Of a stretch of 55,193 nt of DNA, positions 16,233 through 25,542 are shown one piece after another (the stretch's first letter is position 1; every line of letters begins with the position of its first letter). The DNA is taken from NCBI GenBank assembly GCA_945893365.1, contig CAMDED010000035.1:1-55193 (forward strand), in the 5' to 3' direction. Source of the DNA: Candidatus Sulfopaludibacter sp. SbA3 (lineage in GTDB: Bacteria; Acidobacteriota; Terriglobia; Bryobacterales; Bryobacteraceae). The position numbers and the translations under genes are program-made. Under the pieces are notes generated by a model. The model had not been told where the DNA came from and did no database searches. It was given only the letters and a program-made list of their open reading frames with translations.

Positions 16233-19073
16233 ATGAATATGACCACGTTCGCCCGGGGAGCCGCGGTTGCCGGCCTTTCCGCTCTACTTGCGGCGTCATC
16301 CTGGGCTCAAGCGAAGAGAGAGGACCCCGTCGGCTTGGTGATGCTGCCCGGCGGCAGCAAGGTACTCCGCTCCGGAGCGGCATCGCCGCTATCGGCGAAG
16401 GCGGGGGATATTCTTTTTTCGGGCGATTCGGTTCGGACCGAAGCCGGCCCGGCCACCATGTTGTTCTGTCCGGCGAAAGCCTCGCTCAGCGTCGCGGCGG
16501 CAAGCGACGTATTGCTCGATTCGAAGCAGTACAAAGTCCGTTCGGGCAAAATTGCCGGACAGACCACGATCGCATCGTGCTTTCTGCCGCAAGTGGTTCG
16601 CGTCGCCACGGCGAGCCAGCAGCATTACGGAATCAGCATGACGCGCAGCGTCGCCGGGGCCGAAGAAGCCGCTCAGCCGGAAGCGATTCCTCCGGCCGCC
16701 GCGGCCGAGCTTGCGCCGGTCGAAAGCGCGCTCGCCGTCAACGGCAAAGACCAGGGGGCGCTCGTCGCGCAAGCCGCCATTTACGAAAAGTACAAGCTCA
16801 AAGTGCGCGCGGTAAACACCTATAAGATAATCGCCGCCGAATGGAAAGACGCCATCTGGACGCGCGGCAAGATCTTCGAGCTGGATGAAGCGATTGCCGA
16901 CGAACGGGCAGCGCAGGCGGCGCTCACGGCAACCGAAGGCGGCCAGACCTTCGCCATCCTCATCGGCATTTCGGAGTATCAGAAACTACCGAAGGAGCAG
17001 TGGCTTCAATACGCCCACGCCGACGCTCAGACCTTCGAGAAGCATTTCAAGAGTCCCCGCGGCGGCGGACTTCCGGCGGAAAACGTCATTCTTCTCACCA
17101 ACGAAAAGGCCACTACGGCTTCGGTGCGCAACGCCCTCAATACGTTCAAGGGGCGGGCCGGCAAGAAGGACACGATCCTCGTCGTGGTAGTGGGCCATGG
17201 CACGGTTGAGATTCCGGGGAATCGGGCGGCGTATGTCGTGACCTGGGATAGCGACCCGCAGGATCTGAAGAATACCGCCCTGCCGATGGAAGAAGTTCAG
17301 GCGTTCATCACTCTCGGCCTGCCGAAGATTGCGCGGATGGCGATTTTCGTGGATGTCTGCCGGACATCGAGCATCGGCTCGATGCGCAATACGGCCGTCA
17401 ATGGAGCCGTCGAAAAGTTGGGCGCGGCGAGCGGCGAAATTCTCGGGCTGATGGCCAGCCGTCCTAAGGAACTGGCGGTCGAAGGGAAGGAATTCGGCGA
17501 GGGTCATGGCGCGTTCAGCTACTACCTCTTGAAAGCCCTGAATGGCGAAGCGGACAAAAACGGCGACAAGATCGTGAACGTCAACGAAGCGATCGATTAC
17601 GTTCAGACCAAGGTTCGGGACACGACGAACGGGAAACAGCATTCGCGGGAATTCGGGACCATGGACAACGCGGTTGTGCTTTCGGACGCGAACAAACCCG
17701 GCATCGAGATGACCCGGCTGCCGTTCCTGTACGATTCCGGCGGCGAGCCGCTCTATCTGGCGGCGGCGTCTCCGCAAGCGGCGCAGGTTCCGGCGGACTC
17801 GGCGCAGGCGATTGAACGCTTTACGGAAGCGCTGAGAGATGGCCGCGTGACGCCGCAGCAGCCCAACAGCGCGTTTCAGGCGTTGCAGGAGCTCCGTGGA
17901 AGGCTCGCTCGCGCGCAGTACCTGATCTACGAGAATCAGCTCCGCGTGGCGCTTGAGGATCGCGGCCAGCAGGTGCTGTTGCGTTATCTCGCGGGCGATC
18001 AGGTTCCGCAGACGAAGACCGATTTCGCGTCAGCCGCCGACTATATGAAAGCCGCGCGGACGCTTACACCCGAGTCTCTCTTCCTCGATGGCCGGGACGC
18101 GTTCTTCAGCGGGCGTTCCCTCCTGTTCGACAAACAGTACGCGGACGCGGCGGAATTGCTTGAGCGGGCCGTGCGAGTCGATCCGGCCGGAGCCTACACC
18201 TACAATGCGCTCGGGATCGCTTATTTGGAACAGGCGAAGTATCAGCTTGCCATCCAGGCTTTCCGGGACGCTTCCCGCCTCGCGCAGCTCTGGGCGTATC
18301 CGCTGCACAACCTGGCGCTTGCGTACGCGGAAACAGGCGATTACAACGCGGCCATCCGGTCCTATCAGCAGGCTATCAAGCTGACGCCGCAGTATTTCTA
18401 CCTGCCCTACAATCTGGGCTTGGTCTACCAGCGCATGAACCGGCGCAAGGAAGCGGAAGCGGCGTACAAGAAGGCGATCAGCCTTTCGCCCGATTCCGCG
18501 GAACCGTACAATGCCATGGGTTCGCTGAAGGCTTCGACAGGCAAAGCCGCCGACGCCGAGAAATTCTATAAGACGGCGCTATCGAAGAACGAAGGATTGC
18601 TGCCCGCAAGAGAAAATCTGGCGCAACTGATTTCGCAGAAACAGGGTCGCATCGACGAAGCGATCGCGCTGTGGCGCGAGAATCTGAAGCGGCAGCCGGA
18701 TTACCTGCCTTCCCGCCTGAGCCTCGCCGCCGCCCTCGAAAGTAAGGGTGACGCAGCAGCCGCTGTAGTGGAGTACCGCGCGATTGTAGCCGCGCAGCCG
18801 AGGTATCTGGCGGCACGTTTGGCGCTGGCGGGCGTGCTTCAGAAGTCCGGCGACGCGGAGGGGGCAGCCGTGGAGCTGAAGGCGGCGCTCGCGCTCGAGC
18901 CTGCAAGCTCCATGGTTTTCGAGCGCATCGGGGACGTGGAAAGGGCGCGTAATCGCACGGCGGAAGCAGCCGCCGCGTACGAATCGGCTCTCAAGAACGC
19001 GCCGGATAATCAGGTGCGGAAGCGGATACGGAACAAGATGAAAGGCGCCGGCACGTCTTCGGCGAAACGGTAG
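16233..19073 (+). CDS. Exported FecR-like/caspase-like (C14)/TPR protein
   Basis: 946 residues with a signal peptide (cleavage near ASSWAQA). Residues about 30-140 resemble a FecR-type domain (GDILFSGDSVRTEAG). The caspase-like domain spans about 235-480: catalytic His is H322 (VVVGHGT) and catalytic Cys is C376 (IFVDVCRTSS). A calcium-loop-like stretch, EADKNGDKIVNVNEAI, lies near the end of that domain. From about 600 to 930 there are roughly eight TPR-type helical repeats (YNALGIAYLEQAKYQLAIQ, YNLGLVYQRMNRRKEAEAAY). It is probably a periplasmic protease or protein scaffold. Substrates cannot be inferred. The neighbouring gene duplicates the caspase domain alone. Confidence 0.85.
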   Translation: MNMTTFARGAAVAGLSALLAASSWAQAKREDPVGLVMLPGGSKVLRSGAASPLSAKAGDILFSGDSVRTEAGPATMLFCPAKASLSVAAASDVLLDSKQYKVRSGKIAGQTTIASCFLPQVVRVATASQQHYGISMTRSVAGAEEAAQPEAIPPAAAAELAPVESALAVNGKDQGALVAQAAIYEKYKLKVRAVNTYKIIAAEWKDAIWTRGKIFELDEAIADERAAQAALTATEGGQTFAILIGISEYQKLPKEQWLQYAHADAQTFEKHFKSPRGGGLPAENVILLTNEKATTASVRNALNTFKGRAGKKDTILVVVVGHGTVEIPGNRAAYVVTWDSDPQDLKNTALPMEEVQAFITLGLPKIARMAIFVDVCRTSSIGSMRNTAVNGAVEKLGAASGEILGLMASRPKELAVEGKEFGEGHGAFSYYLLKALNGEADKNGDKIVNVNEAIDYVQTKVRDTTNGKQHSREFGTMDNAVVLSDANKPGIEMTRLPFLYDSGGEPLYLAAASPQAAQVPADSAQAIERFTEALRDGRVTPQQPNSAFQALQELRGRLARAQYLIYENQLRVALEDRGQQVLLRYLAGDQVPQTKTDFASAADYMKAARTLTPESLFLDGRDAFFSGRSLLFDKQYADAAELLERAVRVDPAGAYTYNALGIAYLEQAKYQLAIQAFRDASRLAQLWAYPLHNLALAYAETGDYNAAIRSYQQAIKLTPQYFYLPYNLGLVYQRMNRRKEAEAAYKKAISLSPDSAEPYNAMGSLKASTGKAADAEKFYKTALSKNEGLLPARENLAQLISQKQGRIDEAIALWRENLKRQPDYLPSRLSLAAALESKGDAAAAVVEYRAIVAAQPRYLAARLALAGVLQKSGDAEGAAVELKAALALEPASSMVFERIGDVERARNRTAEAAAAYESALKNAPDNQVRKRIRNKMKGAGTSSAKR

Positions 19074-19077
19074 CGCC

Positions 19078-20028
19078 GTGATCAACTTGAAATGTGGCGT
19101 AGGTCAGGCAGGTGGTGATGGTGAGGCACGTGGTCAAGCTGGGGCATGTGGGGCAGGCCATCGTCGTGTGTGGCCTGCCTTCCGGGCGCTACTTATCGGG
19201 ATGCTCGCCCTCGCCGGTCCGGCAGCGGCGCAAACGGCTCCTATGGACGGGCAGACTTTCGCGATTCTAGTAGGGGTGTCGGAGTTCCAGAATCTTCCCC
19301 GTGAGCAGTGGCTTCAATACGCCCATGCGGACGCCGAGACTTTCGCCAAGCTCCTGAAGAGCCCTCGCGGCGGCGCGGTATCCCCCGAGAACATCGCTCT
19401 GATGACGAACAAGGATGCCACGACCCAGGCTGTCCGTAAGGCGTTTGACACCGTCAAAGGGCGGGCCGGAAAGAAGGATACGATCATTGTGCTGATCGCC
19501 GGTCACGGCGCGGTCGAGAGCGCGGGCGACCGGGCGGCGTACATCCTCACCAACGATAGCGACCCGCAGGACATGAAGAAGACGGCCCTGCCGATGGCTG
19601 AAATCCAGACGTTTATCGGCGAGGGTCTTTCGAAGGTAGCTCGCATGCTGGTCTTCGTGGATGTGTGCCGCGCAGGCAACATCGGCTCGATAAGCAATGC
19701 GGCCGTAAACGGCGTCGTCGAGAAACTGGGCGACGCGGAGGGCGAGATTCTCGGATTGATGGCCAGCCGGCCGAGGGAAGTGTCGTACGAAGGACCGGAG
19801 TTTGGCGGCGGCCACGGCGCCTTCAGCTACTTTCTGCTCAAGGCGCTGAGCGGCGAGGCGGACAAAGACGGCGACAAGATCATCACGGCAAGCGAAGTCA
19901 TCGACTACGTCCAGCAGAACGTGAAAGACGCGACCAGGGACCGCCAGCATCCTCGCGAGTTCGGCACGCTCGACAACAGCACGGTGATGTCGGACGCGAA
20001 CAAGCCCGGGATCGACCTCTCCCGCTAG
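19078..20028 (+). CDS. Exported caspase-like (C14) protein, stand-alone paralogue
   Basis: 316 residues from a GTG at 19078, 4 bases after the previous stop. A GTG at 19168 or the ATG at 19201 could also be the start, and the hydrophobic leader (AFRALLIGMLALAGPAAAQ) would remain with the first of these. Almost the whole mature protein is a caspase-like domain closely similar to that of the upstream gene: H143 (IAGHGAVES) and C197 (VFVDVCRAG) form the expected dyad. An EF-hand-like loop, EADKDGDKIITASEVI, is also conserved. It lacks the FecR-like and TPR parts. This is a tandem domain duplication; both dyads are intact. Confidence 0.85.
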   Translation: MINLKCGVGQAGGDGEARGQAGACGAGHRRVWPAFRALLIGMLALAGPAAAQTAPMDGQTFAILVGVSEFQNLPREQWLQYAHADAETFAKLLKSPRGGAVSPENIALMTNKDATTQAVRKAFDTVKGRAGKKDTIIVLIAGHGAVESAGDRAAYILTNDSDPQDMKKTALPMAEIQTFIGEGLSKVARMLVFVDVCRAGNIGSISNAAVNGVVEKLGDAEGEILGLMASRPREVSYEGPEFGGGHGAFSYFLLKALSGEADKDGDKIITASEVIDYVQQNVKDATRDRQHPREFGTLDNSTVMSDANKPGIDLSR

Positions 20029-20095
20029 GCTTCCTCCGAATTTCCGATTTACAAAGTTTTACGGCTATCGGCCTCGTCCGCGTCGTCTTTTAGTT

Positions 20096-21274
20096 GTGAA
20101 ACGAATCTCCTTTCTTGTAATGTTGGCGCTATGCGCCGGCATTCCTTCGCTGTTTGCCCAATCCGGCGGTTCCATTCTCGGTACGGTCTCCGGCTTCAGG
20201 CCCGAGGATGCCGCGATCGAAGTCAAGACGGATAAGGACGTCGTGACTGCCGTCAAGATAGCCCCCGGCACGATCGTCCAGAAGGTAACGCCAGGCGAGA
20301 AGGATCTCAAGAACGCAGTCGTCATCAAACCAACGGATCTGGCCGCGGGCGACCGCGTACTCGTACGGTTCGCGCCGGGCTCTGAAGAAGCCCTGCGAAT
20401 TGTGGTGATGCCGGCAGCCGAGATAGGCAGGAGGAACGAGGCGGACCGGCAGGATTGGCAGACGCGCGGCCTCGCGGGAGTGGTAGCCGCGAAGAAAGGC
20501 AATGAGATCACGCTTCGGATGCGGTCCTTCCAGAGCGAGATCACCGGCACGATCAACGTGAACGAGAAAACGTCCTTCCGCCGTTACGCTCCGGACTCGG
20601 TTAGTTTCTCCGATGCGAAGGCGAGCGCGTTGGCGGAGGTCTCGGTTGGCGACCAGCTTCGCGCGCGCGGCGAAAAAAGCCCGGATGGCATGAAGGTGGC
20701 CGCCTCCGATGTCGTCTTCGGAACCTTCATCACGAAGGCCGGCACGATTACGGCGATCGACACCGAAAAGAAAGAAATCACGATTAAAGACCTGGCGACA
20801 AACAAGCCTCTCACGGTGAAGTTGGCTGTGGATTCGCAGCTCAAGCGCATGCGCGATTTTGGAGCGATGCCGGGAGGAATTGCCGGAGGAATGCGAGGGC
20901 CGGGCGGACCGCCGGCCGGGGGCCCGCCAGCCGGTATGACGGGCCGGGGCGGACCCGGAATGGGCGGCCCGCGCGACATCTCTCAGATGATCGAGCGGAT
21001 GCCTCCCGCGACACTCGAAGATCTGAAGGCCGGAGAATCCATCGTCGTATCGAGCACGAAAAGCGCGGGGAACGGGTCGATTACCGCGATCATGCTGCTC
21101 GGGAACGCCGAGGGCTTGATTCGCATGGCGGCGGCGCAAGCGCCCGGCGGTCAGCGGGCAAACGGCGGAAATACCGGAATAGACCGCCTGAGCGGCATGG
21201 GCGGCATTGGTGGCGGAATGAGCGGAGTCAGCGGCGGAATGGGCGGATTTGAACTGCCCGGATTGATCCCCTGA
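20096..21274 (+). CDS. Exported DUF5666-like protein with a Gly/Pro/Met-rich segment
   Basis: 392 residues from a GTG at 20096 (MKRISFLVMLALCAGIPSLF signal peptide). Three repeated beta modules of about 60-70 residues follow, each beginning with a strand like LGTVSGFRPEDAAIEV, LAGVVAAKKGNEITLRM or AGTITAIDTEKKEITIKD, a pattern seen in DUF5666-type periplasmic proteins. Residues about 260-300 form a low-complexity stretch rich in Gly, Pro, Met and Arg (GGMRGPGGPPAGGPPAG), and the C-terminus is again Gly/Met-rich. Function unknown. The gene ends 29 bases before the receptor gene, so an operon is likely. Confidence 0.65.
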   Translation: MKRISFLVMLALCAGIPSLFAQSGGSILGTVSGFRPEDAAIEVKTDKDVVTAVKIAPGTIVQKVTPGEKDLKNAVVIKPTDLAAGDRVLVRFAPGSEEALRIVVMPAAEIGRRNEADRQDWQTRGLAGVVAAKKGNEITLRMRSFQSEITGTINVNEKTSFRRYAPDSVSFSDAKASALAEVSVGDQLRARGEKSPDGMKVAASDVVFGTFITKAGTITAIDTEKKEITIKDLATNKPLTVKLAVDSQLKRMRDFGAMPGGIAGGMRGPGGPPAGGPPAGMTGRGGPGMGGPRDISQMIERMPPATLEDLKAGESIVVSSTKSAGNGSITAIMLLGNAEGLIRMAAAQAPGGQRANGGNTGIDRLSGMGGIGGGMSGVSGGMGGFELPGLIP

Positions 21275-21303
21275 CTCGCGCCGGCAAAAAGGAAATAAAT
21301 CTT

Positions 21304-24291
21304 ATGAGAACCCTACGATCAATCTTAACGGCCGCCCTGACTCTCGGTCTGTACACCGGTCCGGGCTGGGCTCAGACGCCCGCGGCGCCCGCCCTCCGAG
21401 GCGCCGTCACGGACCCCTCTGGCGCATCTGTTCCCGGCGCGCTCGTGCAACTCCGCAGGCCTGGCACAGACCAGCGCGTTCTGACAGACGCCCAGGGACA
21501 GTATGCGTTTCCGGTCTTGCGGCCCGGGAAGTATCAACTCCGCGTCATCGCCAAAGGCTTCACGGTGGTTCAGCGACGCGACTTCGAAATTACCCCCGCC
21601 ACAACCTTCGACGTGCAATTGACAATCGAGGCGGAGGCGCAAGTCATCAACGTCGAAGACGAGGCAAACAACGTCGACGTCGACCCCTCGTCGAACGGCG
21701 GCGCGCTCGTCTTAAAGGAAAAGGAACTGGCCGCGCTCTCCGACGATCCGGACGAGCTCGAACAGCAGTTGCAGGCGATGGCTGGACCGTCCACGGGACC
21801 GAACGGCGGCCAGATCTATATAGACGGCTTCACCGGCGGCAAACTGCCCCCAAAGGCTTCCATTCGCGAGGTGCGCATCAACTCAAATCCATACGCGCCC
21901 GAGTATGACCGGCCCGGTTTCGGACGCATCGAAATCCTCACGCGCCCCGGCACGAGCAACATCCGCGGCCAAGCCTTCGTCCAGTACAACAAGGAGGCGC
22001 TGAATTCACGCAGCCCTCTGCTCGCGCAGTCGCAGAGGCCGCCTTACCAGACGCGGTTCTACGGGTTCAACCTCAGCGGCCCCATCAAAAAGCAGAAGGC
22101 TTCTTTTGGATTCGACCTCGAGCGCCGCTCGATCAACGAGAATGCCTTCATTCTCGCCACTACCCTCGATAGCAATCTAAACGAGGTGAACGTCAACCAG
22201 GCGATTCTGACGCCCCAGGTTCGCACCACGGTCAGCCCCCGGCTCGACTACGCCTTCAACGCGAATAACACGATGGTTCTCCGCTATCAGAATACTCGTT
22301 CCGCGCAGGACAACGAGGGCGTTGGCAATTTCAGCCTCCCGTCGAAGGCCTACAATCAGACCGATTCGGAGAACGTATTGCAGGCCACCGAAACCTCCAT
22401 CATTGGAACAAAGGCCATCAACGAAACCCGGTTCCAGTACATGCGCTCGAATCTCGGGAAGCTCGGAGACAACTCCATTCCAGCGCTCAACGTACAGGGC
22501 GCGTTCGATAGCGGCGGAGCGCAAGTCGGCGATTCGTACCATCTGGCAAAGCGTTTCGAGTTGACCAACACCACCACGTACACGCATGGTCCGCACACCG
22601 TCAAATGGGGAGCGCGGCTGCGCCAGTCGTTCACCGATGATCTGTCCGTCAGCAACTTCGGCGGCAGCTATGCCTTCTTCGGAGCAGTAGGGCCCGCGCT
22701 CGACGCGATCAATCAGCCGACCGGCGAAACCATCCAACTCTCGGCGCTCGAGCGTTACCGGCGCACGCTGCTCTTCAGCCACGCGGGGTACTCCGCGGCG
22801 CAGATTCGCGCTCTCGGAGGGGGCGCGTCCCAATTCAGTCTTGCCGCGGGCATGCCTCTCGCCAACGTGGATCAGTTCGACGCGGGACTATTCGCGAGCG
22901 ACGATTGGCGGGTGCGGCCCAATCTCAACCTGAGCTACGGAATTCGCTACGAAGAGCAGACTAACCTTGGAGATCGCGCCGACTTCGCGCCGCGCGTAGG
23001 CTTGGCGTGGGGAATCGGCGGAGGCAGCGGCAACGCGGTAAAGACGGTTCTGCGAGTTGGGGCCGGCGTCTTCTACGACCGCATCGCTGAGAGCGTCACG
23101 CTCCAAGCCCTCCGTTTCAATGGCACGGCCCAGTTGTCGTACCTGATTCAGAATCCCGATTTCTTTCCGGCCATTCCGTCCCTCAGCTCGCTCGCCGGGA
23201 GCCAGCAGCCGCAGCAATTGCAGCTTGTCGACAGAACGCTCGCCTCGCCTCGCAACTATCAGACAAGCGTGGGTATCGAGCATCAGTTCAATCAATACTT
23301 CCGGCTTAGCGCGCAGTACATCGGCAGCCGCGGCGTTCACTTGCAGCGCTTCCGAAACATCAATGCACCGCTCGACGGTTCTTATCCTTACGGAGACCGT
23401 CAACTTCGCTTGCTGACTGAATCGACCGGGTTCAGCCGCACAAATCAGATCGTTATCAGCCCCAACCTCAACTACAAGAAGATCTTCCTGTTCGGTTTCT
23501 TCTCGCTCGGATACGGTAAGAGCGATGCCGAAGGCATTCCCGCCGACCCCTACAATCTGCGTGCGGAGTGGGGGCCGTCCGGTTTCGCCGACGTCAGGCG
23601 GCGGTTCATTCTGGGCACCAACCTGCCCTTGCCGCTTAAGTTCAGCGTCAGTCCTTTTATTTCGGCAAGCAGCGGCCAGCCGTACAACATCACGACGGGA
23701 CGCGATACGAATGGCGACGGCTTCACGAGCGAACGCCCTTCGCTCCTCGCGGCCGCCGGAGCGTCCGACTGCCAGGGCGGCAGCCTTGTTTATGAACCGG
23801 CGTTCGGGTGTTTCAACTTGAATCCGACCGCGGGCACGGCGATCGGCCGCAATTCGGCGCGCGGACCGGGTAACTTCAGCCTCAACCTGCGCCTCTCCCG
23901 CTCTTGGGGCTTCGGCAGTAAAGGTGAATCCGCACCCGTGGATGGCGGACCCCCTCCTGGCGCCGGTGGTCTTCGCGGACCGGAAGGCGGAGGGGGTCGG
24001 GGACCGGGCGGGGGCGGACCGCCCATGGGAATGGGAGGCGGAGGCGGTCGGGGGTTTGGCGGACGTGGGGGCCCGGGCGGCGGATTCGGCGGCAGCACGG
24101 GCAAGAAGTACGGAATTACGCTTAGCGTATCGGCGCGAAACGTGCTAAATCACGTGAATTATGCGCCTCCGAGCGGCGATTTGTCCTCGCCTTTCTTCGG
24201 TGAATACCGCAGTCTGGCCGGCTTCGGGCCGTTCGGCGGCGCCAGCACGTATAACCGGAAGGTAGACATCCAACTGAGATTTACGTTTTAA
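21304..24291 (+). CDS. Oar-like TonB-dependent receptor with carboxypeptidase-regulatory domain
   Basis: 995 residues with a signal peptide (to about residue 24, GPGWAQ). A carboxypeptidase-regulatory beta domain (about 28-112; LRGAVTDPSGASVPGALVQL) is followed by a plug-like region and a long outer-membrane barrel whose last strand ends VDIQLRFTF. Such Oar-like proteins are numerous in Acidobacteria and are thought to take up oligomeric substrates or act at the surface; the ligand cannot be inferred. An unusual Gly/Arg/Pro/Met-rich insertion (about residues 880-935) lies between late barrel strands. Similar stretches occur in both flanking genes. ATG at 21304 follows AAGGAAAT. Confidence 0.82.
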   Translation: MRTLRSILTAALTLGLYTGPGWAQTPAAPALRGAVTDPSGASVPGALVQLRRPGTDQRVLTDAQGQYAFPVLRPGKYQLRVIAKGFTVVQRRDFEITPATTFDVQLTIEAEAQVINVEDEANNVDVDPSSNGGALVLKEKELAALSDDPDELEQQLQAMAGPSTGPNGGQIYIDGFTGGKLPPKASIREVRINSNPYAPEYDRPGFGRIEILTRPGTSNIRGQAFVQYNKEALNSRSPLLAQSQRPPYQTRFYGFNLSGPIKKQKASFGFDLERRSINENAFILATTLDSNLNEVNVNQAILTPQVRTTVSPRLDYAFNANNTMVLRYQNTRSAQDNEGVGNFSLPSKAYNQTDSENVLQATETSIIGTKAINETRFQYMRSNLGKLGDNSIPALNVQGAFDSGGAQVGDSYHLAKRFELTNTTTYTHGPHTVKWGARLRQSFTDDLSVSNFGGSYAFFGAVGPALDAINQPTGETIQLSALERYRRTLLFSHAGYSAAQIRALGGGASQFSLAAGMPLANVDQFDAGLFASDDWRVRPNLNLSYGIRYEEQTNLGDRADFAPRVGLAWGIGGGSGNAVKTVLRVGAGVFYDRIAESVTLQALRFNGTAQLSYLIQNPDFFPAIPSLSSLAGSQQPQQLQLVDRTLASPRNYQTSVGIEHQFNQYFRLSAQYIGSRGVHLQRFRNINAPLDGSYPYGDRQLRLLTESTGFSRTNQIVISPNLNYKKIFLFGFFSLGYGKSDAEGIPADPYNLRAEWGPSGFADVRRRFILGTNLPLPLKFSVSPFISASSGQPYNITTGRDTNGDGFTSERPSLLAAAGASDCQGGSLVYEPAFGCFNLNPTAGTAIGRNSARGPGNFSLNLRLSRSWGFGSKGESAPVDGGPPPGAGGLRGPEGGGGRGPGGGGPPMGMGGGGGRGFGGRGGPGGGFGGSTGKKYGITLSVSARNVLNHVNYAPPSGDLSSPFFGEYRSLAGFGPFGGASTYNRKVDIQLRFTF

Positions 24292-24301
24292 TCGGAGCAT
24301 C

Positions 24302-25099
24302 ATGATCACCAGACGCACTTCCTTGCTCTTGGCTCTCGGCGCGCGGGCTTTCCCATCGTGGGCCGCGGCGAAAGAATTCTGGATTGCGAAGAAGCCGGCC
24401 GATTGGTCGGACAGCGACGTCCAGCAGATGCTCAGCAGATCGCCTTGGGCCAAGGAGGCGATGGTGTCGTTCAATCCGGCCCAGGTGGGCGGCGAAGGCC
24501 CGGGTGGCGGCAGGGGCGGCCGCGGCGGAGCCGGGGGAGGAATGGGCGGACCCGGCGGGATGGGTGGAGGTCGAGGCATGGGTGGTCAGGGCATGGGCGG
24601 GCCGGGCGGCGATCCTGGAGGTCCCGGCGGGCGCGCCGGCGCCGACACGGGCGACCCGGATGTGGGCATGCGGCCTCCCCAGTTCAGAGCGCTGGTTCGC
24701 TGGGAGACGGCGCTGCCCGTGACCGAAGCGACGCGCAAACAGCCGCCCGCCGAAGCGGCGGAGTTTCACATCATCAGCGTTGGCGGAATGCCGATGATGG
24801 GCGCGGGACGGCGCGGCCGAGGTGGAGCGGAGGGACCGGTTGACGAAACGGAGCGCCGGCGGGAGATGCTCGAACGCATGAAGGAGTCGACGCAGCTTCA
24901 GCGCAAGGGCAAGGACCCCATCTACCCCGCGCAGGTTGCCCAAGCCCAGGGTGGCCTGATCTTCTCGTTCGCCCGCGACTTTCAGCCCATCAAGCTGGAG
25001 GACAAAGAAGTCACGTTCCTATCGAAGGCTGGGCCGCTGGAATTGAAGGTGAAGTTCCCGCTCAAGGACATGGTTTACAACGGTCAACTGGCGCTCTGA
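24302..25099 (+). CDS. Exported Gly/Met-rich protein, uncharacterised
   Basis: 265 residues with a short leader containing RR (MITRRTSLLLALGARAF). A small domain EFWIAKKPADWSDSDVQQML with SPWAKEA follows, seen in many acidobacterial secreted proteins. Then comes a 55-residue tract of Gly with Arg, Met and Pro (GGMGGPGGMGGGRGMGG), and a C-terminal beta-rich domain (FRALVRWETALPVTEATR ... LELKVKFPLKDM). It starts 10 bases after the receptor stop and is surely in the same operon. No enzymatic motif seen. The glycine tract is matched in the two upstream genes. Confidence 0.65.
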   Translation: MITRRTSLLLALGARAFPSWAAAKEFWIAKKPADWSDSDVQQMLSRSPWAKEAMVSFNPAQVGGEGPGGGRGGRGGAGGGMGGPGGMGGGRGMGGQGMGGPGGDPGGPGGRAGADTGDPDVGMRPPQFRALVRWETALPVTEATRKQPPAEAAEFHIISVGGMPMMGAGRRGRGGAEGPVDETERRREMLERMKESTQLQRKGKDPIYPAQVAQAQGGLIFSFARDFQPIKLEDKEVTFLSKAGPLELKVKFPLKDMVYNGQLAL

Positions 25100-25500
25100 G
25101 CTTCTGTTCGGAGCCGCCGCGGCCATCGCGCCGTCCTGAAGGCTGCTCGGGAAGGCTGCGGACAGGGATAAATGGCCCGCATCGCCCTGCGCCAGACACT
25201 GACGTAGCCGCTGCGTCTTATGTTCCGTTCAGGCAGGCCTTCGAGCTCCCGATTCGCGATTCGGCGGGTACGGAAGTCTACCGGCGGTCTGGGGACGTCG
25301 AATTCAGTCCGGGTGAGAAAGACCGGGTCCGGTTCCGGAACTGCCTGTTGGAAAGCATATGCAGAAGCTTCGCTCGTAACCATCGAGCCGTGCTCCTTCC
25401 TGGTGACGGCCGGCTTCGAGGTTCGATAGCGCCGGCTCCGGACAAACCAACCAGCACTTCACTGCGAATGGCCGTAAGAAGCGCAAGAAACGATGGCGGG
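25100..25500. other. Intergenic stretch with no assignable gene
   Basis: About 400 bases without a supported gene. One plus-strand frame around 25215-25330 reads like part of a beta-rich domain (ELPIRDSAGTEVYRRSGDVE), which may be a decayed gene, but it has no start and no family match that I recognise. No clear terminator hairpin was found. Confidence 0.35.
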
Positions 25501-25536
25501 CGGAGTCACATTATGAAGCGGAGTCACCTTATGAAA
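25501..25536. repeat. Two tandem 18-bp units
   Basis: Units CGGAGTCACATTATGAAG (25501-25518) and CGGAGTCACCTTATGAAA (25519-25536) match at 16 of 18 positions. Tandem short repeats of this kind are common at the ends of insertion sequences, and transposase debris starts 7 bases downstream, so this is probably an element terminus. Confidence 0.6.
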
Positions 25537-25542
25537 ATGACC

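Noticed and set aside
14293-20028. Cyclase plus caspases as an anti-phage (CBASS-like) system
   Set aside because: The cyclase is a CHASE2 membrane class III enzyme rather than a CD-NTase, and both caspase-like proteins have export signals; this does not fit a cytoplasmic abortive-infection module.
20129-21139. 336-codon minus-strand open frame opposite the DUF5666-like gene
   Set aside because: Arg/His-rich with no leader or motif; the plus-strand gene has a clear signal peptide and repeat structure.
24480-24660. Dense short repeats that look array-like (GGCGG units)
   Set aside because: They encode a glycine-rich protein tract and lack spacer structure; not a CRISPR array. None was seen anywhere in the window.
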